Notes: generated by a model from the letters alone, not told the origin. Numbered from the stretch's first letter, positions 47,037-57,394 are shown. The stretch is DNA of 64,000 nucleotides from Atopomonas sediminilitoris (GCF_022601735.1 NZ_JAKUMM010000008.1:186001-250000), one strand, 5' to 3'. Translations and numbers: made by a program.

Positions 47037-49244
47037 GTGCCTGTCATCTTGCAACTGGCGCTACCTTCGCCCCTGCGCCGCCTGTTCGACTATTTACCGC
47101 CACAAGGCTGCAATCCTGCACAGTTAAAGCCTGGGGTACGTTTGCTAGTGCCGTTTGGCAAGCGTGAAATGGTCGGAGTACTGGTCAATCTTGCTGACAA
47201 CAGCAGCGTTCCTGCGGACAAATTACGCCCAGCCATCGCACTACTGGAATCACAACCCCTGCTGCCGGACAGCGTTTGGCGTTTGGCTTTGTGGTGCGCG
47301 CAGTATTACCAACACAGCCTAGGCGATACCTTGGCGTGGGCGCTGCCCAGCCTGCTACGCCAAGGCGAGCCAGCGCAAATGGCCGACCAATGGTTGTGGC
47401 AAGCCGCACCCAATGCCCGTCTCGATGACCCTAGCCTCAGCCGCGCACCCAAGCAGCAGCAAGCGCTGCGCACGTTATTGCAGCACCCGCACGGCATTCA
47501 GCACGCCAGCTTGGCACGCTTTGATCTGCTAAAAGCCACGCTCGATAGCCTTCGCGCCAAGCAGCTGGTGCAGCTCACCCGTCAAGCGCATCAAGGGCGC
47601 ACCCGCCCCAGCCAATGGCTGCACGCCCCCGAGTTACCACTGAATGAAGAACAAGCCAGCGCGCTGCAGCATTTGCGCGCCGGCCTTGGCCGCTTTCAGC
47701 CGTATTTACTCGCCGGCGTCACAGGCAGCGGCAAGACTGAGGTCTACCTGCAGCTGATCCGCCAAGTGCTGGAACAAGGCCAACAAGTGCTGGTGTTGAT
47801 CCCTGAGATCAATTTGGGGCCACAAACATTGCAGCGCTTCCAGCAGCGCTTTAATGCGCGCATCGCCATGCTGCACTCCAACCTCACCGACCGTGAGCGC
47901 CTCGATGCCTGGCTAAAAGCACGCGCCGGCGAGCTCGACATCATCCTCGGTACCCGTTCGGCGCTGTTTACCCCGCTGGCCAAGCCCGGCTTGATTGTGG
48001 TGGATGAGGAGCACGACGCCTCGTATAAGCAGCAGGAAGGTCTGCGCTATCACGCCCGCGACCTTGCCGTGCTGCGCGCTCGCCTAGAAAACACGCCCGT
48101 GCTGCTCGGGTCAGCCACACCTTCGTTAGAAAGCCTGCACAACGCCCAACAAGGGCGCTACGCCTTGCTGCGCCTTACCCAGCGCGCCGGCAATGCCCAG
48201 CCGCCTAAATTGCTGCGTTTAGACATTAAAAGCCGGCCGCTGGACGCCGGTCTGTCGCAGCCTTTAGTCAGCAGCATTCGCGACACCCTCGCCCAAGGGC
48301 AGCAAGTGCTGGTGTTTCTTAATCGGCGCGGCTTTGCTCCCACCTTGCTGTGCCATCACTGCGGTTGGCAGGCCGAGTGTCACCGCTGCGACGCGCGCCT
48401 GACCCTGCACCAGCGCCACCGCCAGCTGCGCTGCCACCATTGCGACAGCCAGCGGCCGATTCCCGACGCCTGCCCCAAGTGCGGCGAGGCCGACTTACTG
48501 CCGATCGGCGTTGGCACCGAGCGCAGCGAAGAGCGGCTGCAGCGGTTATTCCCGGACACCCCGGTGCTGCGCATCGACCGCGACAGCACGCGCGGCAAAC
48601 ACAGCATGCAAGCGCTGTTTGAGCAAATTAACAGCGGCAAGCCGTGCATCTTGCTGGGCACGCAGATGCTTGCCAAAGGGCATCACTTCCCCGCAGTCAC
48701 CTTGGTCGCGGTTTTGGAGGCTGATGGCGGGCTGTTCTCCGCCGACTTCCGCGCCGCCGAGCGCATGGCGCAGCAAATCATCCAAGTCGCCGGACGTGCC
48801 GGGCGCGCCCAGCGGCCGGGCAAGGTGATCATCCAAAGCCAGCTGGCCGACCATCCCCTGCTCGTCCAGCTGTGTGAAAGCGGTTACGCCGCCTTTGCCG
48901 AGCAAGCCTTGGCGGAACGCCGTCACGCAGGGTTACCGCCCTTTACTCAGATGGCCTTACTCCGCGCCGAAGCCAACCAAGCGGCCTTGGCCGAACAATT
49001 TTTGCAGCAAGCCTGCGATTTAGCCGAAGGCTTAAACCCGCAACACGCCGTCGAGCTACTCGGCCCCGTACCCGCCCCGATGGCCAAACGCGGCGGGCGC
49101 CATCGCGCGCAGTTATTGCTGCTCAGCGAGCAACGCGCCCCACTACACAACCTACTCGCACCGTGGCTGCAACAGCTAGAAAGCCTCCCACAAGGGCGCA
49201 AGGTGCGCTGGTCGCTGGATGTCGACCCCATCGACACGTACTAA
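47037..49244 (+). CDS. priA: Primosomal replication restart helicase PriA
   Basis: Superfamily 2 helicase of 735 residues that reloads the replisome at stalled forks. The GTG start at 47037 gives MPVILQLALPSPLRRLFDYL, which lines up with the PriA N-terminus (DNA 3'-end binding domain); ATGs upstream add foreign residues. Walker A LLAGVTGSGKTEVYL, DEEH box VVDEEHDASYKQQ, and paired Cys zinc motifs (CHHCGWQAECHRC, CHHCDSQ...CPKCG) are intact. Monocistronic as far as visible; divergent from rpmE. Confidence 0.95.
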   Translation: MPVILQLALPSPLRRLFDYLPPQGCNPAQLKPGVRLLVPFGKREMVGVLVNLADNSSVPADKLRPAIALLESQPLLPDSVWRLALWCAQYYQHSLGDTLAWALPSLLRQGEPAQMADQWLWQAAPNARLDDPSLSRAPKQQQALRTLLQHPHGIQHASLARFDLLKATLDSLRAKQLVQLTRQAHQGRTRPSQWLHAPELPLNEEQASALQHLRAGLGRFQPYLLAGVTGSGKTEVYLQLIRQVLEQGQQVLVLIPEINLGPQTLQRFQQRFNARIAMLHSNLTDRERLDAWLKARAGELDIILGTRSALFTPLAKPGLIVVDEEHDASYKQQEGLRYHARDLAVLRARLENTPVLLGSATPSLESLHNAQQGRYALLRLTQRAGNAQPPKLLRLDIKSRPLDAGLSQPLVSSIRDTLAQGQQVLVFLNRRGFAPTLLCHHCGWQAECHRCDARLTLHQRHRQLRCHHCDSQRPIPDACPKCGEADLLPIGVGTERSEERLQRLFPDTPVLRIDRDSTRGKHSMQALFEQINSGKPCILLGTQMLAKGHHFPAVTLVAVLEADGGLFSADFRAAERMAQQIIQVAGRAGRAQRPGKVIIQSQLADHPLLVQLCESGYAAFAEQALAERRHAGLPPFTQMALLRAEANQAALAEQFLQQACDLAEGLNPQHAVELLGPVPAPMAKRGGRHRAQLLLLSEQRAPLHNLLAPWLQQLESLPQGRKVRWSLDVDPIDTY

Positions 49245-49323
49245 AACTCAACGCACAGGCATCCATCTACAGGCGCTCAGCGACGCGCTTAGACCGACAA
49301 GCGATGACCGTGACTTAATCTAT

Positions 49324-49339
49324 ATCAATTTTTTTTGAT
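49324..49339. promoter_or_regulatory. Candidate operator of the SahR-like regulator
   Basis: Palindrome ATCAA-N6(T6)-TTGAT about 45 bp upstream of the regulator start at 49383, within the only intergenic region of the methyl-cycle operon. Likely autoregulatory site; see finding. Confidence 0.5.
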
Positions 49340-49382
49340 GCTTTTCTTGCGAGCAGTGCACAGGCACTCTAAACTGCGGCGC

Positions 49383-50396
49383 ATGCATAATTCTGCCGCC
49401 GTATTGATTGCGCCCAGCAGCCCATCGCTGGATGACCTCGCCTTGCTGGCTAAAGCCGCCGGCGATGCCTTGCGCCTGCGCATTTTGCGCGCGCTGGCCA
49501 ATGATTCGTTCGGCGTGCTGGAGCTGACGCAGGTGTTTGCCACCACCCAGTCGGGCATGAGTCATCACCTCAAGGTACTGGCCCAAGCGGGACTGGTGGC
49601 CACGCGCCGCGAAGGCAACGCGATTTTCTATCGCCGTGCGCTGCCGCAGACCGACAGCCCATTAGCCGCCGCCCATAGCGGTTTATTACAGAGTCTGGAT
49701 AGCCAAACGCTAGAGCCGGAACTGTGCGCCAAAATCGCGCAAATCCACGCGCAACGCGCCGCCATCAGTCGTGATTACTTCGCCCGCGTGGCGGACAAGT
49801 TCCAAGCCCAGCAAGACTTGATCGCCAGCCTGCCGCAATACCACGACAGTGTTCTGAGCCTGCTCGACAGCCTGAACTTGCCTGCTGAGGCGCATGCCAT
49901 TGAAGTCGGCCCCGGCGACGGTGCCTTTTTGCCGGCATTGGCCCGCCGCTTTGCCCGCGTCAGTGCGCTGGATAACAGCGCAGCGATGCTCGAACAAGCG
50001 CGACAGCACTGCGCGCAAGCAGGGCTTAACAACGTCAGCCTGCAGTTAGCCGACGCCCTGAGCGACCCTTGCGAGCCGGCCGACTGCGTGGTGCTGAACA
50101 TGGTGCTGCATCATCTGCCCGCCCCAGCGGAAGCACTGCAACAGCTCAGCCGCCTGCTCAAGCCAGGCGCGAGCCTGCTGCTCACCGAGCTGTGCCCACA
50201 CGATCAAGCCTGGGCGCGCGATGCCTGCGGCGATTTATGGCTCGGCTTTGAGCAAGACGATCTCGCGCAATGGGCGGCACACGCCGGCCTGCGCAATGCC
50301 GACAGCGTGTACGTCGGCCTACGCAACGGTTTTCAACTGCAAATCCGTCATTTTCAACGTCCGCCTGCGGGCGACGCCTCTATCCACCGGCCATAG
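49383..50396 (+). CDS. sahR: ArsR-family regulator fused to a methyltransferase-like domain (SahR-like)
   Basis: Protein of 337 residues. Residues ~15-90 are an ArsR winged helix (LRLRILRALANDSFGVLEL, TTQSGMSHHLKVLAQAGLVATRREGN), and ~160-300 a Rossmann SAM-binding domain (AIEVGPGDGAFLPALARRFARVSALD, then DCVVLNMVLHHLPAP). This architecture directly upstream of metK-ahcY-metF fits SahR, which senses S-adenosylhomocysteine and represses methyl-cycle genes. No Cys metal site is seen, arguing against arsenic sensing. Start at 49383 (MHNSAAVL); TTG/ATG at 49335/49338 are in frame but lie in the palindrome. Confidence 0.82.
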   Translation: MHNSAAVLIAPSSPSLDDLALLAKAAGDALRLRILRALANDSFGVLELTQVFATTQSGMSHHLKVLAQAGLVATRREGNAIFYRRALPQTDSPLAAAHSGLLQSLDSQTLEPELCAKIAQIHAQRAAISRDYFARVADKFQAQQDLIASLPQYHDSVLSLLDSLNLPAEAHAIEVGPGDGAFLPALARRFARVSALDNSAAMLEQARQHCAQAGLNNVSLQLADALSDPCEPADCVVLNMVLHHLPAPAEALQQLSRLLKPGASLLLTELCPHDQAWARDACGDLWLGFEQDDLAQWAAHAGLRNADSVYVGLRNGFQLQIRHFQRPPAGDASIHRP

Positions 50397-50408
50397 GAAT
50401 CCGCCGCA

Positions 50409-51602
50409 ATGAGCGACTATTCACTGTTTACTTCTGAGTCCGTGTCCGAAGGTCATCCGGACAAGATCGCCGACCAAATTTCTGATGCGGTGCTCGACGC
50501 CATCATCACCCAAGACAAGCATGCCCGCGTCGCGGTCGAAACATTGGTCAAAACCGGCGTGGCCATCGTCGCCGGCGAAGTCACCACCAGCGCGTGGGTT
50601 GATCTTGAGCAAATCGTGCGCGATGTGATTTGCGATATCGGCTACACCAGCTCAGACGTCGGTTTTGACGGCGCCACTTGCGGCGTGATGAACATCATCG
50701 GCAAGCAATCGCCGGACATCGGCCAAGGCGTTGACCGCAGCAAACCAGAAGACCAAGGCGCCGGTGACCAAGGCCTGATGTTTGGCTACGCCAGCAACGA
50801 AACCGACGTGCTGATGCCCGCGCCCATCTGCTTCAGCCACCGTTTGGTTGAACGCCAAGCCGAAGCGCGCAAGTCGGGCCTGCTGTCGTGGCTGCGCCCC
50901 GACGCCAAGAGCCAAGTCACGTGCCGCTATGAAAACGGCAAAGTGGTCGGCATCGACGCAGTCGTGCTGTCTACCCAACACAACCCCGACGTCAGCTACA
51001 GCGACCTGCGCGAAGGCGTGATGGAGCTGATCGTGAAGAACGTGCTGCCCGCCGAGCTGCTGCACAAAGACACTCAGTTCCACATCAACCCCACTGGCCA
51101 GTTCATCATCGGCGGCCCCGTGGGCGACTGCGGCCTGACCGGGCGCAAGATCATTGTCGACACTTATGGCGGCATGGCCCGTCACGGTGGTGGCGCGTTC
51201 TCCGGCAAAGACCCATCCAAGGTTGACCGCTCGGCAGCCTATGCCGGTCGTTACGTTGCCAAGAACATCGTCGCCGCAGGCTTAGCCGACAAGTGCGAGA
51301 TTCAAGTGTCCTACGCCATCGGCGTGGCACAGCCGACCTCCATCTCGCTGAACACTTTTGGCACCGGCAAGATCAGTGACGACAAGATCATTCAGCTGGT
51401 GCGCGAGCACTTCGACCTGCGCCCGTACGCCATCACCAAGATGCTCGACCTGTTGCACCCGATGTACCGCGCTACCGCCGCCTACGGTCACTTTGGCCGC
51501 ACGCCGCAGCAGCTGAGCGTGGGTGACGACCGCTTCACCAGCTTCACTTGGGAACAAACCGACAAAGCCGACGCCCTGCGCGCCGCCGCTGGCCTGTCTT
51601 AA
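50409..51602 (+). CDS. metK: S-adenosylmethionine synthase
   Basis: Makes SAM from methionine and ATP; 397 residues, full length. Signatures: [18 protein letters not shown] (N-terminal His-Pro-Asp), the hexapeptide-like [12 protein letters not shown], and [20 protein letters not shown]. It starts 12 bp after the regulator stop with GGAATCCGCC upstream, and is followed by ahcY with 22 bp between: a clear operon for synthesis and recycling of SAM. Confidence 0.97.
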   Translation: MSDYSLFTSESVSEGHPDKIADQISDAVLDAIITQDKHARVAVETLVKTGVAIVAGEVTTSAWVDLEQIVRDVICDIGYTSSDVGFDGATCGVMNIIGKQSPDIGQGVDRSKPEDQGAGDQGLMFGYASNETDVLMPAPICFSHRLVERQAEARKSGLLSWLRPDAKSQVTCRYENGKVVGIDAVVLSTQHNPDVSYSDLREGVMELIVKNVLPAELLHKDTQFHINPTGQFIIGGPVGDCGLTGRKIIVDTYGGMARHGGGAFSGKDPSKVDRSAAYAGRYVAKNIVAAGLADKCEIQVSYAIGVAQPTSISLNTFGTGKISDDKIIQLVREHFDLRPYAITKMLDLLHPMYRATAAYGHFGRTPQQLSVGDDRFTSFTWEQTDKADALRAAAGLS

Positions 51603-51624
51603 CGCATTCAATCAGGAGCCACCT

Positions 51625-53013
51625 ATGAGCACCTTCACCGATTACAAAGTTGCCGATATCACGCTGGCCGATTGGGGCCGTAAAGAAATCATCATTGCCG
51701 AGTCAGAAATGCCGGCACTGATGGGCCTGCGCCGCAAGTACGCTGGCGAGCAGCCACTCAAAGGCGCCAAGATCATCGGCTGTATCCACATGACCATTCA
51801 AACCGCGGTGCTGATCGAAACCTTGATCGCCCTCGGCGCCGAAGTGCGTTGGTCCAGCTGCAACATCTTCTCCACGCAAGACCAAGCGGCAGCGGCCATT
51901 GCAGCCGCCGGCATTCCGGTGTTCGCGTGGAAAGGCGAAACCGAAGAAGAATACGAATGGTGCATCGAGCAAACCATCCTCAAAGATGGCGCGCCGTGGG
52001 CAGCCAACATGATTCTGGACGACGGCGGTGACCTGACCCAAATCATCCACGACAAGTACCCCGCGATGCTGGATGCCATCCACGGCATCACCGAAGAAAC
52101 CACCACCGGCGTGCATCGCCTGCTCGACATGTTGAAGAAAGGCACCCTGAAAGTGCCGGCGATCAACGTCAACGACTCTGTCACCAAGAGCAAAAACGAC
52201 AACAAATACGGCTGCCGTCACAGCCTCAACGATGCCATCAAGCGCGGCACCGACCACCTGCTGTCCGGCAAGCAAGCGCTGGTGATCGGCTACGGCGACG
52301 TAGGCAAAGGCTCGGCGCAATCGCTGCGCCAAGAAGGCATGATCGTCAAAGTCTCAGAAGTCGATCCGATCTGCGCCATGCAAGCCTGCATGGACGGCTA
52401 CGAGCTGGTGTCGCCCTACGTAAACGGCATCAACGATGGCAGCGACGCCAGCATCGACAAAGCGCTGCTGGGCAAGATCGACTTGATCGTCACCACCACC
52501 GGCAACGTCAACGTGTGTGACGCCGGCATGCTCAAGGCCCTCAAGGCCCGCGCCGTGGTGTGCAACATCGGCCACTTCGACAACGAAATCGACACCGCCT
52601 TCATGCGCAAAAACTGGGCATGGGAAGAAGTGAAGCCGCAGGTGCACAAGATTCACCGCACCGGCAAAGACCTCGACCCGACCAATGACGACTACCTGAT
52701 CCTGCTGGCCGAAGGCCGCTTGGTTAACTTGGGTAACGCCACCGGCCACCCCAGCCGCATCATGGACGGCTCTTTCGCCAACCAAGTGCTGGCGCAAATG
52801 TACCTGTTCGAGCGCCAATTCGCCGCACTGCCTGCCGCTGACAAAGCGGGCAAGCTGAGCGTCACCGTGCTGCCGAAGAAGCTCGACGAAGAAGTGGCCC
52901 TCGAAATGGTCAAAGGCTTCGGCGGCGTGGTCACCCAGCTGACCAGCACCCAAGCCGAGTACATTGGCGTGGCGCAACAAGGCCCGTTTAAGCCCGACGC
53001 CTATCGCTACTAA
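51625..53013 (+). CDS. ahcY: Adenosylhomocysteinase
   Basis: NAD-dependent hydrolase of 462 residues splitting S-adenosylhomocysteine to homocysteine and adenosine. NAD-binding [16 protein letters not shown], catalytic segments [22 protein letters not shown] (Lys/Asp) and HFDNEID, and the C-terminal KPDAYRY are all present. Start at 51625 with AGGAG 6-7 nt upstream; the longer frame from 51523 lies inside metK. Removes the product inhibitor that SahR senses. Confidence 0.97.
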   Translation: MSTFTDYKVADITLADWGRKEIIIAESEMPALMGLRRKYAGEQPLKGAKIIGCIHMTIQTAVLIETLIALGAEVRWSSCNIFSTQDQAAAAIAAAGIPVFAWKGETEEEYEWCIEQTILKDGAPWAANMILDDGGDLTQIIHDKYPAMLDAIHGITEETTTGVHRLLDMLKKGTLKVPAINVNDSVTKSKNDNKYGCRHSLNDAIKRGTDHLLSGKQALVIGYGDVGKGSAQSLRQEGMIVKVSEVDPICAMQACMDGYELVSPYVNGINDGSDASIDKALLGKIDLIVTTTGNVNVCDAGMLKALKARAVVCNIGHFDNEIDTAFMRKNWAWEEVKPQVHKIHRTGKDLDPTNDDYLILLAEGRLVNLGNATGHPSRIMDGSFANQVLAQMYLFERQFAALPAADKAGKLSVTVLPKKLDEEVALEMVKGFGGVVTQLTSTQAEYIGVAQQGPFKPDAYRY

Positions 53014-53082
53014 TCAAGCACCGCGCACACCGCGCTCACCTTCACGGTGGCGCGGCGTGCACGCCGCTCACGAGATACTGTT

Positions 53083-53928
53083 ATGAGTGAACAACGCCGT
53101 TTCAGCTTCGAGTTCTTCCCCACCAAAACCGAGGCCGGCCACGACAAACTGATGACCGTGGCGCGCCAGCTGGCGGGCTACAACCCCGATTTCTTCTCCT
53201 GCACTTACGGCGCTGGCGGCTCCACCCGCGACCGCACGATCAACACCGTGCTGCAGTTAGACGGCGAGATCAAAGTCCCCACCGCGCCGCACTTATCCTG
53301 CGTTGGCGATAGCAAAGCCGAGCTGCGTGACTTGCTGCAGCAGTACCAAGCCGCCGGCATTCAACGCATTGTCGCCTTGCGTGGCGACTTGCCCTCCGGC
53401 ATGGGCATGGCCTCGGGTGAGCTGCGTTTTGCCAACGAACTGGTCGAATTTATCCGTGCCGAAACCGGTGATCACTTTCATATTGAAGTGGCCGCTTATC
53501 CGGAAGCGCATCCGCAAGCACGCAACTTCGAGACCGATCTGGCAAACTTCGTCCGCAAGATGCAAGCCGGTGCCGACAGCGCGATCACCCAGTACTTCTT
53601 CAACGCCGACTGTTATTTCCACTTTGTCGAGCGTGCCGCGAAGCTGGGCATCAACCAACCCATCGTGCCGGGCATCATGCCGATCACCAACTACAGCAAG
53701 CTGGCGCGCTTCTCCGACGCCTGTGGTGCGGAGATCCCACGTTGGATTCGCAAGCAGTTAGAAGCCTACGGTGATGACATCGACAGCATCCAAGCCTTCG
53801 GCGAACAAGTGATCAGCGAGATGTGCGAACGCCTGCTCGCCGGCGGCGCACCGGGGCTGCATTTTTACACCCTCAACCAAGCCGAACCGAGCTTGGCGAT
53901 TTGGCATAACTTGCAGCTGCCGCGATAA
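53083..53928 (+). CDS. metF: Methylenetetrahydrofolate reductase
   Basis: FAD-dependent TIM-barrel enzyme of 281 residues supplying 5-methyl-THF for methionine synthesis. FSFEFFPTKTEAG (catalytic Glu), SCTYGAGGSTRDRT (folate/NADH site), ALRGD and the Asp/Gln region TQYFFNADCY are visible. Start at 53083 (MSEQRRFSF); the frame from 53047 reads through a GC-rich spacer of 69 bp after ahcY that can fold into hairpins, but I see no clear riboswitch. Last gene of the operon; an SD overlapping its stop serves the next gene. Confidence 0.95.
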   Translation: MSEQRRFSFEFFPTKTEAGHDKLMTVARQLAGYNPDFFSCTYGAGGSTRDRTINTVLQLDGEIKVPTAPHLSCVGDSKAELRDLLQQYQAAGIQRIVALRGDLPSGMGMASGELRFANELVEFIRAETGDHFHIEVAAYPEAHPQARNFETDLANFVRKMQAGADSAITQYFFNADCYFHFVERAAKLGINQPIVPGIMPITNYSKLARFSDACGAEIPRWIRKQLEAYGDDIDSIQAFGEQVISEMCERLLAGGAPGLHFYTLNQAEPSLAIWHNLQLPR

Positions 53929-53937
53929 GGACTACTA

Positions 53938-54993
53938 ATGAACGCGCCTCAATGCTCCCAAGCACTGGTGTACTTCACTTATGGTACAGATTGCTTCCAT
54001 ATAGAGGCGCGCTTCAGCATTCTTACTGCCTTATTCCGTAGCCCCGAGAGAACCCCCACGTTCTCTATATTTGTTTATACCGACAGCCCTCAGTACTTCT
54101 CTGACTTACCCGTCGACATCACCTGTATAGACGCTGCACAACTTAACGCGTGGCAAGGCCCGCACGGATATATACACCGTAGCAAGCACGAAATTATGCT
54201 TCGTGCCCTTGACCGAACAGAGACGGCTATCTTTATCGACAGTGACACCTATTTCACCCAAGACCCCGCGCTGCTTTTCTTACGAACGGGGCACAACACG
54301 GTATTAGTCAACGTCATTGCCGAGGGAGCAAGAAGCAGCTCCAACGATATCGTTAAAGCGCTCGCCAAACCTATTGCCAAATTAGGCCTTGATACCAGGC
54401 ATTTAAAACAAACCAACTCAGGTGTCATGGGTATCCATCAACAAAACACCGAGATACTCCACCAGTCATTGGCTTTAATGGATGAGCTCTATTTACAAAG
54501 CGGCAGCCATTACACCATGGAAGAATTTGCGCTTGCCTTAGCAACCCAGAAAAACAACATGCAACTCACCCAGTGTGCTGATTTACTGCATCACTACTGG
54601 AGTCGGAAAACCATTTTCCGCGCCAAAGTCAGTGCATTTCTCAACAATTATCCAGCCCCCTTATCTGACGATCGCGCACAGACCAGCTTTACACTCGTGA
54701 CGCCCACCTTGCCCAAACCACCGACCTATTATCGATTAACCAGCAAGATGCTCGCTTTCAGCCTGCCAAAAGCGTATCGTCAGTTCTTCATTGAGATTCG
54801 CTACGGCCTCTACCCGTACGCCAATGAGTTTGACCGAGCCTGCCTATACGCATGGCTAGATAAAGCCTTAAACAATGCTGAAGAAAACCAGCTTGGCTTT
54901 GATGTAAAACCTGCGCTCCGCTCCGTGCTTAGACGCTTGCCAGCTAGAGACTGTCAATCTGTCCGCGAGCACTTCCCGCCTAGCGCTTTTTAA
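53938..54993 (+). CDS. Glycosyltransferase-like protein, AT-rich, probably acquired
   Basis: Protein of 351 residues I cannot assign to a named family with certainty. The start (ALVYFTYGTDCFHIEARFSILTAL), then FSIFVYTDSPQYF and ETAIFIDSDTYFTQDP suggest a GT-A nucleotide-sugar transferase fold with Asp101-Ser-Asp103 as the metal-binding DxD. Later FNSGV-like TNSGVMGIH supports this. No membrane helix or signal. Base composition is visibly more AT-rich and codon use differs from flanking metF and rhlE. It starts 9 bp after metF with AAGGA overlapping the metF stop, so it may ride on the methyl-cycle transcript. Confidence 0.7.
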   Translation: MNAPQCSQALVYFTYGTDCFHIEARFSILTALFRSPERTPTFSIFVYTDSPQYFSDLPVDITCIDAAQLNAWQGPHGYIHRSKHEIMLRALDRTETAIFIDSDTYFTQDPALLFLRTGHNTVLVNVIAEGARSSSNDIVKALAKPIAKLGLDTRHLKQTNSGVMGIHQQNTEILHQSLALMDELYLQSGSHYTMEEFALALATQKNNMQLTQCADLLHHYWSRKTIFRAKVSAFLNNYPAPLSDDRAQTSFTLVTPTLPKPPTYYRLTSKMLAFSLPKAYRQFFIEIRYGLYPYANEFDRACLYAWLDKALNNAEENQLGFDVKPALRSVLRRLPARDCQSVREHFPPSAF

Positions 54994-55068
54994 TAGACTA
55001 CGTGGCCACTTCCGCCGCCGCTGCGCGCACCTTAGTGCTTGCCACATTGCTTAAGTACAGGTTAATTC

Positions 55069-56847
55069 ATGTCCTTTTCTTCCCTCGGACTTTCTGAGGC
55101 GCTCACGCAAGCCGTATCCGCAGCCGGTTACGACACCCCTACGCCCGTGCAACAGCGCGCCATTCCTGCGGTGCTCAGCGGCCGTGACTTGATGGTGGCG
55201 GCGCAAACCGGCACCGGCAAAACCGGCGGCTTTGCTTTGCCCGTGCTGGAAAAATTATTTCCCGCAGGCCACCCCGACCGCGAACAACGCCACGGCCCGC
55301 GCCAAGCCCGCGTTCTGGTGCTGACACCAACGCGCGAACTGGCCGCCCAAGTGCACGACAGTTTCCAGCTCTATGCCCGTGACCTGCCGCTGAGCAGCAC
55401 GTGCATCTTTGGTGGCGTGGGCATGACCCCGCAAATCAAAAAAATGAGCAAAGGCGTCGACGTACTCGTCGCCTGCCCCGGCCGCCTGCTCGATCTGCTC
55501 GGCCAAGGTGCGATTGATTTAAGCCACGTCGAAATACTGGTGCTGGACGAAGCCGACCGCATGCTCGACATGGGCTTTATCCATGACGTGAAAAAAGTGC
55601 TGGCTAAGCTGCCTACCAAGCGGCAGAACCTGTTGTTCTCCGCCACGTTTAACAAAGACATTATCGCGCTGGCCAACCGCCTGCTGGACAACCCCGAGCG
55701 CATCGAAGTAACGCCGCCGAACACCACGGTCGAGCGCATCGCACAAGCGGCATTCCGCCTCGATAACGGCCACAAGCGGCCACTGCTGGCGCACCTGATC
55801 ACGCAAGGCGCGTGGGAGCAAGTCTTGGTGTTTACCCGCACCAAGCACGGTGCCAACCGTTTGGCGGAATACCTTGAGAAGCAAGGGCTGCCGGCGGCCG
55901 CGATTCATGGCAACAAAAGCCAGAACGCACGCACCAAAGCCTTGGCTGACTTCAAGGCCAACACGGTACGCATCCTTGTGGCCACCGACATCGCCGCCCG
56001 CGGGTTGGACATCGACCAGTTGCCGCACGTAGTCAACTACGAGCTACCCAACGTCGAAGAAGATTACGTACACCGCATTGGCCGCACCGGCCGAGCTGGA
56101 CGCAGCGGCGAAGCCATCTCGCTGGTTGCCCCCGATGAAGAAAAGCTGCTCAAGGCGATCGAAAAGTTCACCCAGCAGAAAATCCCCGCCGGCGATAGCA
56201 TGGGCTTTGACCCCAGCAGCATTGATCTGGCCCAAAGCCAAGACGCTCCGCGCCCACCACGCCAGTCACGTGGCCAAGGCCGTAGCGACAAGCCGCGCCA
56301 CGAAAAAGACGCCAGCGCCAGCAACCCAGAGCAAAAGCGTCGCGAGCCACGCAAACCGCGCGATCCCGCGCAGCAAAAAACCTCCGCGGACGGCCAAAAC
56401 GCAAGCAACAACAACCAACGCCGCGATAACCGTCAGCGCAGCAACACTCAAGGCGAGCAAAATCGTCGCCCGCGCCGTGATACCAACAACGCCGGCGCAC
56501 CCGCCGCGCAAGATCGTCGCCAACAACATGCGCACCCGCGCGACACAAACGGCCGCAAGCCGTACAGCGGCAGCAACATGCCACGCATGGAAGACCTGTT
56601 GGATACCCCATGGAGTCGCCAAGAGCGTGAGCGCCCAGCCCTGCTGAAAACCCTGCAAATCGACCCACCGCCAGTACCCGAAGGCGTGGATGATGACTTC
56701 GGCAACCGCATCGATTACGTGCCGCAAGCGCCGAAAAAGCCCAGCAGCAACAAGCGGCGCGGCGGTAGCAACCAGCGTGGTGGCCGTGGCGGTCGCAGCA
56801 CCAGCGGCAGCCGCTCCGGCGGTGATGACAGTCGCGGAAACCGCTAA
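55069..56847 (+). CDS. rhlE: DEAD-box RNA helicase, RhlE group
   Basis: ATP-dependent RNA helicase of 592 residues. Core motifs in order: Q motif ([11 protein letters not shown]), [12 protein letters not shown], Ia [57 protein letters not shown]. After ~380 a long, hydrophilic, basic and Asn/Arg/Gly-rich tail (to 592, ending in an RGG-like [15 protein letters not shown] run) probably binds RNA non-specifically. RhlE is favoured over SrmB/DbpA by the core sequence and tail; paralogue identity is not certain. A hairpin follows the stop. Confidence 0.88.
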   Translation: MSFSSLGLSEALTQAVSAAGYDTPTPVQQRAIPAVLSGRDLMVAAQTGTGKTGGFALPVLEKLFPAGHPDREQRHGPRQARVLVLTPTRELAAQVHDSFQLYARDLPLSSTCIFGGVGMTPQIKKMSKGVDVLVACPGRLLDLLGQGAIDLSHVEILVLDEADRMLDMGFIHDVKKVLAKLPTKRQNLLFSATFNKDIIALANRLLDNPERIEVTPPNTTVERIAQAAFRLDNGHKRPLLAHLITQGAWEQVLVFTRTKHGANRLAEYLEKQGLPAAAIHGNKSQNARTKALADFKANTVRILVATDIAARGLDIDQLPHVVNYELPNVEEDYVHRIGRTGRAGRSGEAISLVAPDEEKLLKAIEKFTQQKIPAGDSMGFDPSSIDLAQSQDAPRPPRQSRGQGRSDKPRHEKDASASNPEQKRREPRKPRDPAQQKTSADGQNASNNNQRRDNRQRSNTQGEQNRRPRRDTNNAGAPAAQDRRQQHAHPRDTNGRKPYSGSNMPRMEDLLDTPWSRQERERPALLKTLQIDPPPVPEGVDDDFGNRIDYVPQAPKKPSSNKRRGGSNQRGGRGGRSTSGSRSGGDDSRGNR

Positions 56848-56856
56848 ACCTTGCGA

Positions 56857-56885
56857 GGCTCGACAGGCTAACCCTGTCGAGCCTT
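56857..56885 (+). terminator. Putative terminator after rhlE
   Basis: Twelve-bp stem AGGCTCGACAGG / CCTGTCGAGCCT with a 5-nt loop; followed by TCGTT, so the T-run is poor. Confidence 0.5.
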
Positions 56886-56904
56886 CGTTACCCACGGGAG
56901 CCCT

Positions 56905-57270
56905 ATGCCCCTACCCTCGCGCATCAAACTGCACAAAGCCTCGCGTGAGCTTGAGCTGATCTACAACGGCAACAGCTACCGACTGAGCGCCGAGTACCTG
57001 CGCGTACATTCCCCCTCCGCCGAGGTGCGCGGTCACGGCCGCCCCATTTTGCAAGTCGGCAAACAGCACGTTGCTTTATTGACGGTCGAGCCCGCCGGGC
57101 AATATGCCCTCAAATTGACGTTCGATGACGGCCACGACTCAGGTCTATACAGCTGGGACTATCTCTACCAACTGGCGACGCAGTTCGATGAACGCTGGGC
57201 GCTCTATCTCGAGCAATTACGCGCCGCCAAGGCCAGTCGAGACCCGCACACAACCATTGTTCGGCTATAG
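56905..57270 (+). CDS. DUF971 family protein
   Basis: Protein of 121 residues matching the DUF971/gamma-butyrobetaine hydroxylase N-terminal-like domain: IKLHKASRELELIYNG, YRLSAEYLRVHSPSAEVRGHG and KLTFDDGHDSGLYSWDYLYQL. The fold can bind iron-sulfur or zinc in relatives, but no Cys is present here. GGGAG lies 7 nt before the ATG. It sits just upstream of the PHA locus in Pseudomonas as well, as I recall; a functional link to PHA is not known. Confidence 0.85.
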   Translation: MPLPSRIKLHKASRELELIYNGNSYRLSAEYLRVHSPSAEVRGHGRPILQVGKQHVALLTVEPAGQYALKLTFDDGHDSGLYSWDYLYQLATQFDERWALYLEQLRAAKASRDPHTTIVRL

Positions 57271-57378
57271 CTATTTACCCGCCAAAGCAAGCCGCCCAGA
57301 CAAGTCTAGAGCGCATTTTCTAACCACTCGTTGGCATAATTGGCTAAGTTTTTGCGTGCTAGGCTTTTACTTGTCATA

Positions 57379-57394
57379 ACTCCGTAACTGGAGT
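57379..57394. repeat. Inverted repeat upstream of phaC1
   Basis: ACTCC / GGAGT arms with a 6-nt loop in the 243-bp region before phaC1; AT-rich surroundings. Possible operator for PhaD or another regulator, without direct support. Confidence 0.3.

Noticed and set aside
53014..53082. S-adenosylhomocysteine riboswitch near ahcY or metF
   Set aside because: The GC-rich hairpins here do not show the conserved SAH-riboswitch core that I know, and regulation is better explained by the SahR-like protein.
57340..57380. Sigma54 promoter before phaC1 (TGGCAT...GGC)
   Set aside because: Spacing between the GG and GC elements is two bases too short for a -24/-12 promoter.
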